Positions 34,457 to 42,342 of a stretch of DNA of 64,000 nucleotides are shown here, piece after piece; the stretch's first letter is position 1, and each line of letters opens with the position of its first letter. Where the stretch lies: contig NZ_JAMZNK010000002.1 of the NCBI RefSeq assembly GCF_027980145.1, positions 175,783-239,782 of the forward strand, written 5' to 3'. Both the position numbers and the translations under genes were made by a program. The DNA comes from Flavobacterium azizsancarii (GTDB lineage: Bacteria; Bacteroidota; Bacteroidia; Flavobacteriales; Flavobacteriaceae). The notes under the pieces were generated by a model. That model did not search any database. It worked only from the letters and a program-made list of their open reading frames with translations, and had not been told where the DNA came from.

Positions 34457-35686
34457 ATGAAAAAAAACTTTACCCATTTATTATTAATTGCCTTTGCAGC
34501 CGTCTTTACAGGATGCAGCAGTAATGATGATAACCCTGAACAAAAATTGATCGCAATTACACTTCAGGAAAAATATGAAGCTCCAACATTTAGCATTTTA
34601 AACATAACGTCTTCTGCCGAAATAACCAGTCCTGTTTATGAATGGATTTTGACAAAAAATCCTGTGAACCAAACGACTGATTCTATCGTAGGAAATACAA
34701 AAGACCTACGTTTTGCAGCCATTTACGCAGGTAGTTACGAACTTACTTTAAATGTTACTTCAGGAGACAAAAAGGGAAGTAAAAAAACAATAGTGAATGT
34801 AACGAATGAAGCCAAAAATTTCAGTCCGTACATCACAAGCATCTTTGATTTTGATCCGGCACCGGGAATGTTTGCCAACGATTTATATAAAGACGGATTT
34901 AAAAAAGAAGACATGGCACGAACTGCATTGGGCAGAATCAATGAAACCAGTGTAGGATATGAACTTGACTTAGGAGGTTTTGGAGGTTCTATTATTGTGG
35001 GTTTTGATCATACTGTTGTGAATGTTCCGGGACAAAGTGATTTTAAAATATATGGAGGAGATTTGAGCGATAAGGCTAATCCGCCGGCACCGGGATTGAT
35101 CTATGTTGCTTATGATAAAAACGGAAACGGAAAACCGGACGAAGACGAATGGTATGAAATCATAGGAAGTCAGCATGCGAAAGCAAATACTATAAAGAAT
35201 TTTAAAATTACTTATCATAAAAAAGCAGCAGGAGCGCCTGTAGTTGTAGGAGGACCTAATGATATGTTTACAGATCGTGAGCACATCTTTTGCGAAAACA
35301 ACTCGGCAGAGTCTTATTATATGCCAAGATCTAAGACTAAAAAAGAATATTATCCTTTGTGGTCTTCTCAGACTGCAGTTACTTATCAAGGTACAAGACT
35401 GAATGTAGATTTTATTACGGCACGTCCCGGACAAACTACCTTATGGAATTTTACTCCTCCGCAATGGGGATATGCAAATGCTGTAAACCCTGATATTGAT
35501 ATCGACTGGGCAGTAGATAAAAACGGAAATAAAGCCAATCTACCGGGAATCAATTTTATAAAAGTAGTGAACTGTGTGAGCGAACCAATGGGACTTTGCC
35601 ATCAACAGTCTTCAATGGCTACCCGATTTGCAGGTGCAGCCGATCTTCAACTATTAAAAAAATACAATTTAAAAAAAGTAAAATAA
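34457..35686 (+). CDS. PKD-like surface lipoprotein of the B12 locus, paralogue 2
   Basis: 409 residues, same two-domain plan as its neighbours. Lipobox AVFTGCSSNDD (Cys about 20) with acidic residues after it, which in Bacteroidota favour export to the cell surface. The PKD-like part (about 35-115) includes PVYEWILTKNP and GSYELTLNVTSGDKKG. The C-terminal domain has LGGFGGSIIVGFDHTVVN, the loop DKNGNGKPDEDEWYEIIGS and IDWAVDKNGNKANLPGINFIKV. Identity between paralogues is concentrated in these motifs, so the duplication is old. Confidence 0.88.
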   Translation: MKKNFTHLLLIAFAAVFTGCSSNDDNPEQKLIAITLQEKYEAPTFSILNITSSAEITSPVYEWILTKNPVNQTTDSIVGNTKDLRFAAIYAGSYELTLNVTSGDKKGSKKTIVNVTNEAKNFSPYITSIFDFDPAPGMFANDLYKDGFKKEDMARTALGRINETSVGYELDLGGFGGSIIVGFDHTVVNVPGQSDFKIYGGDLSDKANPPAPGLIYVAYDKNGNGKPDEDEWYEIIGSQHAKANTIKNFKITYHKKAAGAPVVVGGPNDMFTDREHIFCENNSAESYYMPRSKTKKEYYPLWSSQTAVTYQGTRLNVDFITARPGQTTLWNFTPPQWGYANAVNPDIDIDWAVDKNGNKANLPGINFIKVVNCVSEPMGLCHQQSSMATRFAGAADLQLLKKYNLKKVK

Positions 35687-35693
35687 TCAGAAT

Positions 35694-36920
35694 ATGAAAA
35701 AGTATTTAAAACATAGTTTGTTTCTTGTCGCTATTGGCACTTTTTATTGCTGTAGCAATGACGATTCAAAAGAACAAGATCCTCAAATACAACCTGTAAA
35801 AGAAGCTTCAATTTCATTAAAATTAGTTTCAGAATTTACAGTTAGCAGGTACAATACAGTTAGCGTTGATCCGGAAGTGCTTATTGAAAATGGCGATCCC
35901 GCTCTTGCAAAATACAAATGGACAGTAAAAGTAACCGGTACCAGTGGAGCTGTAAAAGATTCTGTTATTGCAGACACAAAGACATTACAGTTCATAGCGC
36001 CCAAAGCTGCCAGTTATGCAGTAGATTTAACCGTAACGTTAGGCAAAATGACAAAACAAGCGTCTACAAAAGTTGCTGTTTCAGAAACAGGTAAAACCTA
36101 TACTTCAAAAGCATTATTGCTTATCGATTATTTACTTGCACCCAGCTATAATAGTGATAATACTCCATTTACTGCCAAAGCTGATGTTATGGAACAAATT
36201 CAGTCAGATCTTATAGAAGGAAATGATATTGCATTAGGAACTTTTGGAGGATCGATCGTTACAAAATTTGATCATACTGTAATAAATACGTATGGCAAAC
36301 GCGACTTTACGGTTTTAATGACCCAGAACAGCGGTAGTTTAAAATTTTCGCCTGTAAGTATATATGTTGCCTACGATGCAAATAAAAATGGTATTGCAGA
36401 CGAAAACGAATGGTATGAAATTGCGGGCAGCGAACATAATAAATCGACGACTGTTAAAAATTATGAAATTACATACAACAAACCTAATCCGGCTAAAGCA
36501 GCTGTAACAGGCACAAAAGACTGGCAATTTGATAAAGAATATCTTAAATGGACAGATAATAAAAATGCTTCCGGTTTTATTACAAAAACAAAAAAATGGA
36601 GACGATATAATTATTATCCACAATGGATGGGAGAATCTTATACAGTAAAAGGAACAAAAATATATCTGCCCATAAAAGATGTAAGTGATGGAGAGGGAAC
36701 AGTCTATAATGTAGGAACTTTTGAGTGGGGTTACGGAGGTATCAAAGATCCGTCAATAGATATTAGTTGGGCTGTAGACAATAACGGAAAGAAAGTTCAT
36801 TTGCCGGGAATTGATTTTGTCAAAGTATTCGTGTCAACATTTGCAGAGGCAGGTGGTACAGATTTGGTAACCAGCCACTTTGTACAAGCCGAAGATTTGA
36901 ATTTTTCTAAAAGCAAGTAA
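35694..36920 (+). CDS. PKD-like surface lipoprotein of the B12 locus, paralogue 3
   Basis: 408 residues; starts 7 bases after paralogue 2, so certainly the same operon. The signal ends GTFYCCSNDD; either of two adjacent Cys could be lipidated. The N-terminal sandwich (about 35-120) holds KYKWTVKVTGTSG and ASYAVDLTVTLGK. The C-terminal domain has LGTFGGSIVTKFDHTVIN, the loop DANKNGIADENEWYEIAGS and ISWAVDNNGKKVHLPGIDFVKVF. It differs from the other two mainly around 290-350. Probably a surface-exposed B12-capture accessory protein, by context. Confidence 0.88.
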   Translation: MKKYLKHSLFLVAIGTFYCCSNDDSKEQDPQIQPVKEASISLKLVSEFTVSRYNTVSVDPEVLIENGDPALAKYKWTVKVTGTSGAVKDSVIADTKTLQFIAPKAASYAVDLTVTLGKMTKQASTKVAVSETGKTYTSKALLLIDYLLAPSYNSDNTPFTAKADVMEQIQSDLIEGNDIALGTFGGSIVTKFDHTVINTYGKRDFTVLMTQNSGSLKFSPVSIYVAYDANKNGIADENEWYEIAGSEHNKSTTVKNYEITYNKPNPAKAAVTGTKDWQFDKEYLKWTDNKNASGFITKTKKWRRYNYYPQWMGESYTVKGTKIYLPIKDVSDGEGTVYNVGTFEWGYGGIKDPSIDISWAVDNNGKKVHLPGIDFVKVFVSTFAEAGGTDLVTSHFVQAEDLNFSKSK

Positions 36921-36979
36921 GCAGGAATACTTTTTCTAAAGTAATTAAAGACGAATAATAACCCTAAATTTTATAAATT

Positions 36980-37927
36980 ATGAAAAAAGTACTTTATTTT
37001 TTGACAGTCGGTCTTTTCTTAGGTCTTTCATCCTGTAATAATGACGACGCTCCTTTAAGTAACGAAAGCGCCAGTGCAACAGCAAAAAGCACAAGTAGCA
37101 AAACAAAAAAAACGGTAACAGATCCTGCAATTGGAACCCTGTCAACGCTTAATCTAACGAGTGCATTATTAGCAAGCGGAACGACTACAGCAGGAGGTAA
37201 ATACTGGGAAAACACCTATGTTTCAGGTACCAATCTTAATGTTGACATTTTTACATTTTCGCATACAGCAACTTCTGCCGGTTATAATTACTGGGATGGT
37301 TTTACGGTATCAAATGTAAATGATGTTAAAGATTACGGTTCTGGTGCTGCACCTGGCGGATCTGATGGCTGGGTGGCTCATCAATGGGGAACTATGGCGG
37401 GAAGTGGTTTTGGAACTTCTTCTTCAGTAGCTCCGGGAACACCCGGGACACCTGGAGATCCTTATATTGTTGCGTATTGGTCAAGTTATTTAGATCCTAA
37501 AAATCCACAAGGAACTACTTTTAGCGAAAGCGGTTTTTCTAACTGGATTAAAATAGGAAACTCTGGATTATACAAAGTCGAAGGATTAAAAATCAACATG
37601 CATCCATGGCCTTATTACGGTTGTTTGTACGGAGATGGATTCGCAAGAGCGTTTACCTCGGGTGATTCTTTCAAATTGTTGATTTACGGAGTAACCGAAG
37701 ACGGAACTATTACGAACCCTATTAGTCATACATTAGCAAATCATACAGGATCTTCGTTAGTTATGCCTACAGGCTGGGCGAATGTAAGCACAAGTGGTCT
37801 TCAGAGTTTAGGAGAAGTAAAATACCTTGTTTTTCAAATGTCTTCAACAGACTTCGATTTAGTGTACGGAATAAATACCGCAGCTTATTTCTGTTTGGAT
37901 AAATTATCAGTAAGAAGAATAGAATAA
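36980..37927 (+). CDS. DUF4465 lipoprotein, BtuH-like B12-binding candidate
   Basis: 315 residues. Lipobox LGLSSCNNDD (Cys about 19), then a Ser/Thr/Lys-rich linker and a beta jelly-roll DUF4465 domain (about 55-315): KYWENTYVSGTNLNVDIFTFSH, YNYWDGFTVSN, GDSFKLLIYGVTEDG, and VFQMSSTDFDLVYGINTAAYFCLDKL, matching the family's STDxxxYGMNTPAYFCLDNL ending. To my knowledge BtuH, a surface B12-binding lipoprotein of Bacteroides, belongs to this family. Its place at the end of a riboswitch-led operon supports the same role here. Terminator at 37951. Confidence 0.85.
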   Translation: MKKVLYFLTVGLFLGLSSCNNDDAPLSNESASATAKSTSSKTKKTVTDPAIGTLSTLNLTSALLASGTTTAGGKYWENTYVSGTNLNVDIFTFSHTATSAGYNYWDGFTVSNVNDVKDYGSGAAPGGSDGWVAHQWGTMAGSGFGTSSSVAPGTPGTPGDPYIVAYWSSYLDPKNPQGTTFSESGFSNWIKIGNSGLYKVEGLKINMHPWPYYGCLYGDGFARAFTSGDSFKLLIYGVTEDGTITNPISHTLANHTGSSLVMPTGWANVSTSGLQSLGEVKYLVFQMSSTDFDLVYGINTAAYFCLDKLSVRRIE

Positions 37928-37950
37928 AATTATTTGAAAATATCAGATAC

Positions 37951-37985
37951 AATAAGAGCCATCGAAAGAATGGCTCTTATTTATT
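37951..37985. terminator. Bidirectional terminator after the B12 operon
   Basis: AATAAGAGCCAT pairs perfectly with ATGGCTCTTATT around a 7-base loop, between convergent genes. Confidence 0.85.
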
Positions 37986-37997
37986 TAAACATGTTTG

Positions 37998-39446
37998 TTA
38001 TCTGTCTTTTTTCTTTAAACGGCGTCCTCTTGGTTCGTCTCCTTCATGAAGTACAATTTCAGAATGCAGGAACTCCGCGGCGTCTGCAGAATCTTTTACC
38101 TTGACAGCACTGCGTTCCAGCATTTCTTTTTCAAACTCATTCAGGACACTTTCTCTTAGACCCACTTTTTTCCAGTGAGATAAAGATTTACATCCTTTAA
38201 ATATCATTCGGGCGAGCGTGAGCGCATCTAACAGCGCCTGGTTCGCACCTTGTCCCTTAAACGGGCTCATTGGGTGAGCTGCATCTCCGATCAGCGTTAT
38301 TTGTCCGCCTTTATTCAACAATTCAGATTCGAGTAATTCCCGATCATAGACCGGATAACCGGAAATCTGCGCTTCTGGTGTTGCTTCTAAAATTTCAGGA
38401 ACAGGACTGTGCCACTGCGTTCTGCGACACGCTTCTTCTTTAAGAGCTTTAAGTCCCTGAGCACTTAATGCTTTTGCCTCTTCTTCCGGCATTGGGAAAC
38501 TAAGCTGCCACATAACCGAATCTGATTTATAAGGCATGATGTAAATTCGTTCATTGCCATTGGCAGTTTGAAAAACAGTAGCCGAGTCTAATAAGGAACT
38601 ATTAAGACCTTCAAGAGATTTTAGAGGGCAAATCCCCAATATCACAATACAACCCAGATAACGTAAAGGTGTAATATCTTCGCCAATCAGCATTTTCCGA
38701 ACTGAACTGCGAATACCATCAGCACCAACCACAAGGTCTGCCTTGCAATTTTTTATTGCTCCGTTTACCTGAAAGCTCAGCGTAAAACTTTCATCTTCGC
38801 ATTTTTTAAAATCCATTAATTGGTGATCCCAATTTACTTTTTCCTGTCCGCCAAGCTGCTCCAGCAGCTCCAGTCGCAAAGATTGTCGTGCAATATGTAT
38901 ATTGGAGCGTTTTTGAAATGTTTTTGCATCAGATGACACCCATTTTCTCACGCCCCATTCCCCAATTACTTTTCCTTCTGTAGTGTGAACCAAATGCCGT
39001 GTTGAAACAACGCCATCGTCTAAGGAGAAAATACCCAATCCCTCGATTGCTTTACTGGCTTGTTGCAAAGTCAGCCCGTAGCCCTGAGAACGCGAATCGA
39101 AATTGTTGTCGCGTTCATAAAGAGTAAAAGGAATCCTGCGGTGCAAACAAGCAACCGCCAGAGCGACTCCACCTATGCCCGCACCAATAATAGCGACATG
39201 CGGATAATTTTCTTTATCTGGCAAAACAGGGTTTATGGAAGTAATCAATCCGGATCCGGAACAGTTCAGGCAGGAGTTGAGGTGGGCTTTAGGACGTACC
39301 GGTGTTATTCCTTCATTATTTGCTTTTTCGAATTGATCTAACGCAGTCTGGTATTGGAGTCTCACTTTCTTACTGAGCCGCTGACTTTTTTTGCCTTGTC
39401 CCTGACACTCCGGACAAATAATCCAGTTTGTCTTTTCATTTTCCAT
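37998..39446 (-). CDS. FAD-dependent monooxygenase with N-terminal DnaJ-like zinc finger
   Basis: 482 residues from the ATG at 39446, chosen because an AAGGAG ribosome-binding site lies nine bases upstream (39455-39460), unusual here. Residues 11-66 carry two CxxCxGxG units (CPECQGQG with Cys11/14, CLNCSGSG with Cys59/62), like half of the DnaJ zinc-finger region. The rest is a group A flavin monooxygenase: GAGIGG (88-93), ERD after the second strand, VVGADGIRSSVRKML (DG motif) and ITLIGDAAHPMSPFKGQGANQALLDALTLA (GD motif). It hydroxylates an aromatic or similar substrate using NAD(P)H and O2; TetX- or UbiH-like. Substrate unknown. Confidence 0.88.
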   Translation of the reverse strand: MENEKTNWIICPECQGQGKKSQRLSKKVRLQYQTALDQFEKANNEGITPVRPKAHLNSCLNCSGSGLITSINPVLPDKENYPHVAIIGAGIGGVALAVACLHRRIPFTLYERDNNFDSRSQGYGLTLQQASKAIEGLGIFSLDDGVVSTRHLVHTTEGKVIGEWGVRKWVSSDAKTFQKRSNIHIARQSLRLELLEQLGGQEKVNWDHQLMDFKKCEDESFTLSFQVNGAIKNCKADLVVGADGIRSSVRKMLIGEDITPLRYLGCIVILGICPLKSLEGLNSSLLDSATVFQTANGNERIYIMPYKSDSVMWQLSFPMPEEEAKALSAQGLKALKEEACRRTQWHSPVPEILEATPEAQISGYPVYDRELLESELLNKGGQITLIGDAAHPMSPFKGQGANQALLDALTLARMIFKGCKSLSHWKKVGLRESVLNEFEKEMLERSAVKVKDSADAAEFLHSEIVLHEGDEPRGRRLKKKDR

Positions 39447-39533
39447 TTTTCCCACTCCTTTATTTTTTTTCTTTAATCAGGCTGAACCCAATTGTCTTTA
39501 TGTAATTTCCTGATAATGCCGTGCTAATTTTTT

Positions 39534-40556
39534 TTATAAAGCCTTCCCTAATGTAGAGGCTCGGTATACCAGTTTAGCGTCCAGAATTATCGTTCGGCTT
39601 GGTGATGAATCATCTTTTATCTTTTCGATTAAAAGTGTCGCCGCACTTTCTCCCATTTTTGTCAAAGGCTGTTCTACACTCGTTAATTGCGGATACACAT
39701 TGACAGAGAATTCTGTTCCTGAAAAACTTGCAATGGCAATTTCTTCGGGAACCTTTATACCTTGTTCCTGTAAATAGTTCATCGCACCAATAGCCAGTGT
39801 ATCAGTAAAAGCAAAGATACTGTCAAATTGTACTTTGTTGTCCAGTAATTTTTTAGCAGCAATTCTTCCATCGTCAAATCCCACTCCATTTGTTTTGACC
39901 ATCAATTGAGCATCATAAAGATTGTGTTTGGTTAAAATACGCTGGTAACCTCCGGCGCGTTCTACAGAATTACGAACAGTCGAAGGTCCCATTAGATGCA
40001 CTATTTTGGTTCGGCCACAACTGATTAGATGTTCGATCATCAAAGAAGCTTTAATGTGATCATCGACCAGAACTTTTGAGACATCGAGTGTATTTTGAGG
40101 TATCCTGTCGAAGAATACAAGCGGAGTTCCTCTTTGTATTATTTCCTGATAGATTTCCTGATTGTGTGTTTCATGGCAGAGATTGATTATAATTCCGTCA
40201 ACATTGAAACTTTCGAGCAAAAGCAGATTCTCCCTTTCGCGCAAAGGATCTTCATCTGATTGTAGAATTATAACTTTATATCCCAAAGGATAAAGAATAT
40301 TGTGAACACCTTGCAGCACTTTTGATGAAAAAGGTGTTGTCATTTCCGGAACAACAAATCCTATACTTTTTGTTTTACCGTATTTTAAGTTCAAAGCCGT
40401 TACATTGGGTTTATAACCCAATTTTTGTGCAGCTTCTATTACCCTGTTTTTTGTATCGGCATGTATGTTTTTATCATTAAGCAACGCTCTCGAAATGGTA
40501 GAAGTGGATAAGGACAGATACTGTGCAAGATCTTTTATGGTAGTTCGTTTCATCAT
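39534..40556 (-). CDS. LacI-family regulator of the polyol operon
   Basis: 340 residues from the ATG at 40556 (or 40553). N-terminal LacI helix-turn-helix and hinge (1-60): TTIKDLAQYLSLSTSTISRALLNDKNIHADTKNRVIEAAQKLGYKPN. The C-terminal periplasmic-binding-like domain (about 62-335) carries IGFVVPEMTTPFSSKVLQGV, VLVDDHIKASLMIEHLI, FAFTDTLAIGAMNYLQEQGI and SVEQPLTKMGESAATLLIEKI. It is divergent from the dehydrogenase/transporter/kinase operon and almost certainly binds the two identical palindromes at 40754 and 40774 between them, released by the operon's sugar. Confidence 0.93.
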   Translation of the reverse strand: MMKRTTIKDLAQYLSLSTSTISRALLNDKNIHADTKNRVIEAAQKLGYKPNVTALNLKYGKTKSIGFVVPEMTTPFSSKVLQGVHNILYPLGYKVIILQSDEDPLRERENLLLLESFNVDGIIINLCHETHNQEIYQEIIQRGTPLVFFDRIPQNTLDVSKVLVDDHIKASLMIEHLISCGRTKIVHLMGPSTVRNSVERAGGYQRILTKHNLYDAQLMVKTNGVGFDDGRIAAKKLLDNKVQFDSIFAFTDTLAIGAMNYLQEQGIKVPEEIAIASFSGTEFSVNVYPQLTSVEQPLTKMGESAATLLIEKIKDDSSPSRTIILDAKLVYRASTLGKAL

Positions 40557-40753
40557 GCTTAATTTATTCAAAAATAATAATAATCTAACACATAAAAACA
40601 TAGATTATACATTGAGAAAGAAACCTATTTATTTTGCAGCAATATTTTTTTGTAATTTTAAGAAGTTAAACGCTTTATTATTAGGTGAAAAGCCTGCATG
40701 TCTATGGGTTAATTTTAATAACAGGAGAGGTCAAAGAATACAATTTGATACTC

Positions 40754-40787
40754 TGGGAACGTTCCCAAGATATTGGGAACGTTCCCA
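40754..40787 (+). promoter_or_regulatory. Two tandem LacI-type operators
   Basis: Perfect 14-bp palindrome TGGGAACGTTCCCA at 40754-40767, repeated exactly at 40774-40787, centre to centre 20 bp (about two helical turns). A central CG is typical of LacI-family sites. They lie about 46-80 bases upstream of the -7 element and about 200 bases from the regulator's start codon. Confidence 0.9.
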
Positions 40788-40832
40788 TAATGGTTTTTTT
40801 ACGAAAACGATGTAAATAGTAAGTGAATGTTA

Positions 40833-40840
40833 TAAGTTTG
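40833..40840 (+). promoter_or_regulatory. -7 element of the polyol operon
   Basis: TAAGTTTG matches TAnnTTTG, about 40 bases before the ATG at 40881. No exact TTG at the proper distance, so the promoter may be weak or activated. Confidence 0.55.
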
Positions 40841-40880
40841 ATAAAAATATCGACAAATTATTACCAAATAAATTTAAAAA

Positions 40881-42317
40881 ATGAAAACTATAGAGTATCA
40901 ATATAATGCCAAAGATATTAGTCAGGGTATAGTACATATTGGGGTTGGCAACTTTCACAGAGCACATGAGGCATTTTATACAAATGAATTATTGGCCCAT
41001 AAGGACCAAAGCGAATGGGGAATATGCGGTGTGAGCTTATTGATTGCTGATAAGAAAAATGTAGAAAACTTAAAGTCACAGGATTTTGACTATACTGTAA
41101 CTGTATGTGGCCGAAATGGGCAAGACGAAGTTTATAAAATTGGTGCAATTCAGGAAATTATTGCAGGTTATGAAAATCCAAAAGCTGTAATTGATAAGAT
41201 TGCCGAAAGTAACATAAAGATTATCTCACTGACAATTACTGAAGGCGGATATAATTTGGATAAGGAAACAGGGAATTTCAGGCTTGAGGATGAAAAAATC
41301 AAACATGATATTCAGAATCCAAAATCACCTGCTACAGTTTTCGGGTTTATAGCCGAAGGTTTACGTGCCCGCAAGCAAATGGGAAATGGCGGTATCACTA
41401 TTCTTTCGTGCGACAACCTGCAACATAACGGAGATACGGCAAGAAAAGCATTTACAGCATTTATAGAAGCACAAGATGCCGAACTGGCTATTTGGGTAGC
41501 AGAACATGTTACGTTTCCTAATAGTATGGTAGATCGAATTACGCCCGCTACAACACCGGACGATATAATACGCCTGAACAAGAATAGCGGGATCGATGAC
41601 AAAGCGCCTGTGTATTGCGAAGACTTTATTCAGTGGGTTATTGAGGATAATTTTATTGCAGGAAGACCAGCATGGGAAAGAGTAGGAGTTGAGTTTGTAA
41701 AAGATGTTGCTGTTTTCGAAAACATGAAGCTAAGTCTTCTAAATGCATCGCACACACTTTTGTCTTATCCTGCATTTTTAGCCGGTTACCGTAAAGTTGA
41801 TGTTGCGATGCACGATCCGCTTTTTGTTAATCTGCTAAAAGATTTTATGAATATCGATATTACACCTTATGTTCCTGCACCAAAAGGGATAGATCTCGAA
41901 CGATATAAAAAGACACTTCTGGAGCGTTTTGCCAATCATGCAGTAAGCGATCAGCTGAGCAGATTGTGTTATGATGGTATTTCGAAATTTCCCGTTTACA
42001 TTATGCCTAATCTTGGCAAGATGATAAAAGACGATAAGGATCTCTCAAGAATGGCTTTTCTTATCGCTTCTTACAGGCATTATTTAAAATACAAAACAGA
42101 TAGTAACGGATTACAATATGATATAGCGGAACCTTGGCTGGATACAGTCGACAGTGAACTTATAGAAAGCAATGATCCTCTGGGTTTTCTAAAGTTAGCC
42201 CCTTTTAAAAGTTGTGATCTTAGCAGTTCAGAGCAATTCACAACAGCTTATATTCATTTTGTTACCGCTATAAAACAAGACGGAATAGTGGCCGTGTTAA
42301 CAACAATAGTAGCGTAA
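40881..42317 (+). CDS. Mannitol 2-dehydrogenase/fructuronate reductase-family polyol dehydrogenase
   Basis: 478 residues, full family length. N-terminal Rossmann domain starts GIVHIGVGNFHRAHEAFYT, the family's hallmark. The catalytic K-x4-N-x2-H is KLSLLNASH with Lys283, Asn288 and His291. VTFPNSMVDRITPATTP is the second signature. Such enzymes interconvert mannitol and fructose (or mannonate and fructuronate) with NAD(H). The next genes encode a FucP-like permease and a fructokinase, which favours a sugar alcohol giving fructose, hence mannitol or a related polyol, over uronate metabolism. Confidence 0.92.
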   Translation: MKTIEYQYNAKDISQGIVHIGVGNFHRAHEAFYTNELLAHKDQSEWGICGVSLLIADKKNVENLKSQDFDYTVTVCGRNGQDEVYKIGAIQEIIAGYENPKAVIDKIAESNIKIISLTITEGGYNLDKETGNFRLEDEKIKHDIQNPKSPATVFGFIAEGLRARKQMGNGGITILSCDNLQHNGDTARKAFTAFIEAQDAELAIWVAEHVTFPNSMVDRITPATTPDDIIRLNKNSGIDDKAPVYCEDFIQWVIEDNFIAGRPAWERVGVEFVKDVAVFENMKLSLLNASHTLLSYPAFLAGYRKVDVAMHDPLFVNLLKDFMNIDITPYVPAPKGIDLERYKKTLLERFANHAVSDQLSRLCYDGISKFPVYIMPNLGKMIKDDKDLSRMAFLIASYRHYLKYKTDSNGLQYDIAEPWLDTVDSELIESNDPLGFLKLAPFKSCDLSSSEQFTTAYIHFVTAIKQDGIVAVLTTIVA

Positions 42318-42342
42318 CGGTCATTCTGTTAATACAACAAAT

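Larger units (their letters stand above)
40557..40880. other. Divergent regulatory region between lacI-like gene and polyol operon
   Basis: 324 bases holding the two operators (40754-40787) and a -7 element at 40833. A frame overlapping this region is a shadow. Nothing else seen. Confidence 0.5.

Noticed and set aside
40881..42317. Fructuronate reductase (UxaB) as the role of the polyol dehydrogenase
   Set aside because: No uronate isomerase or dehydratase nearby; a fructokinase in the operon fits a mannitol-type pathway better.
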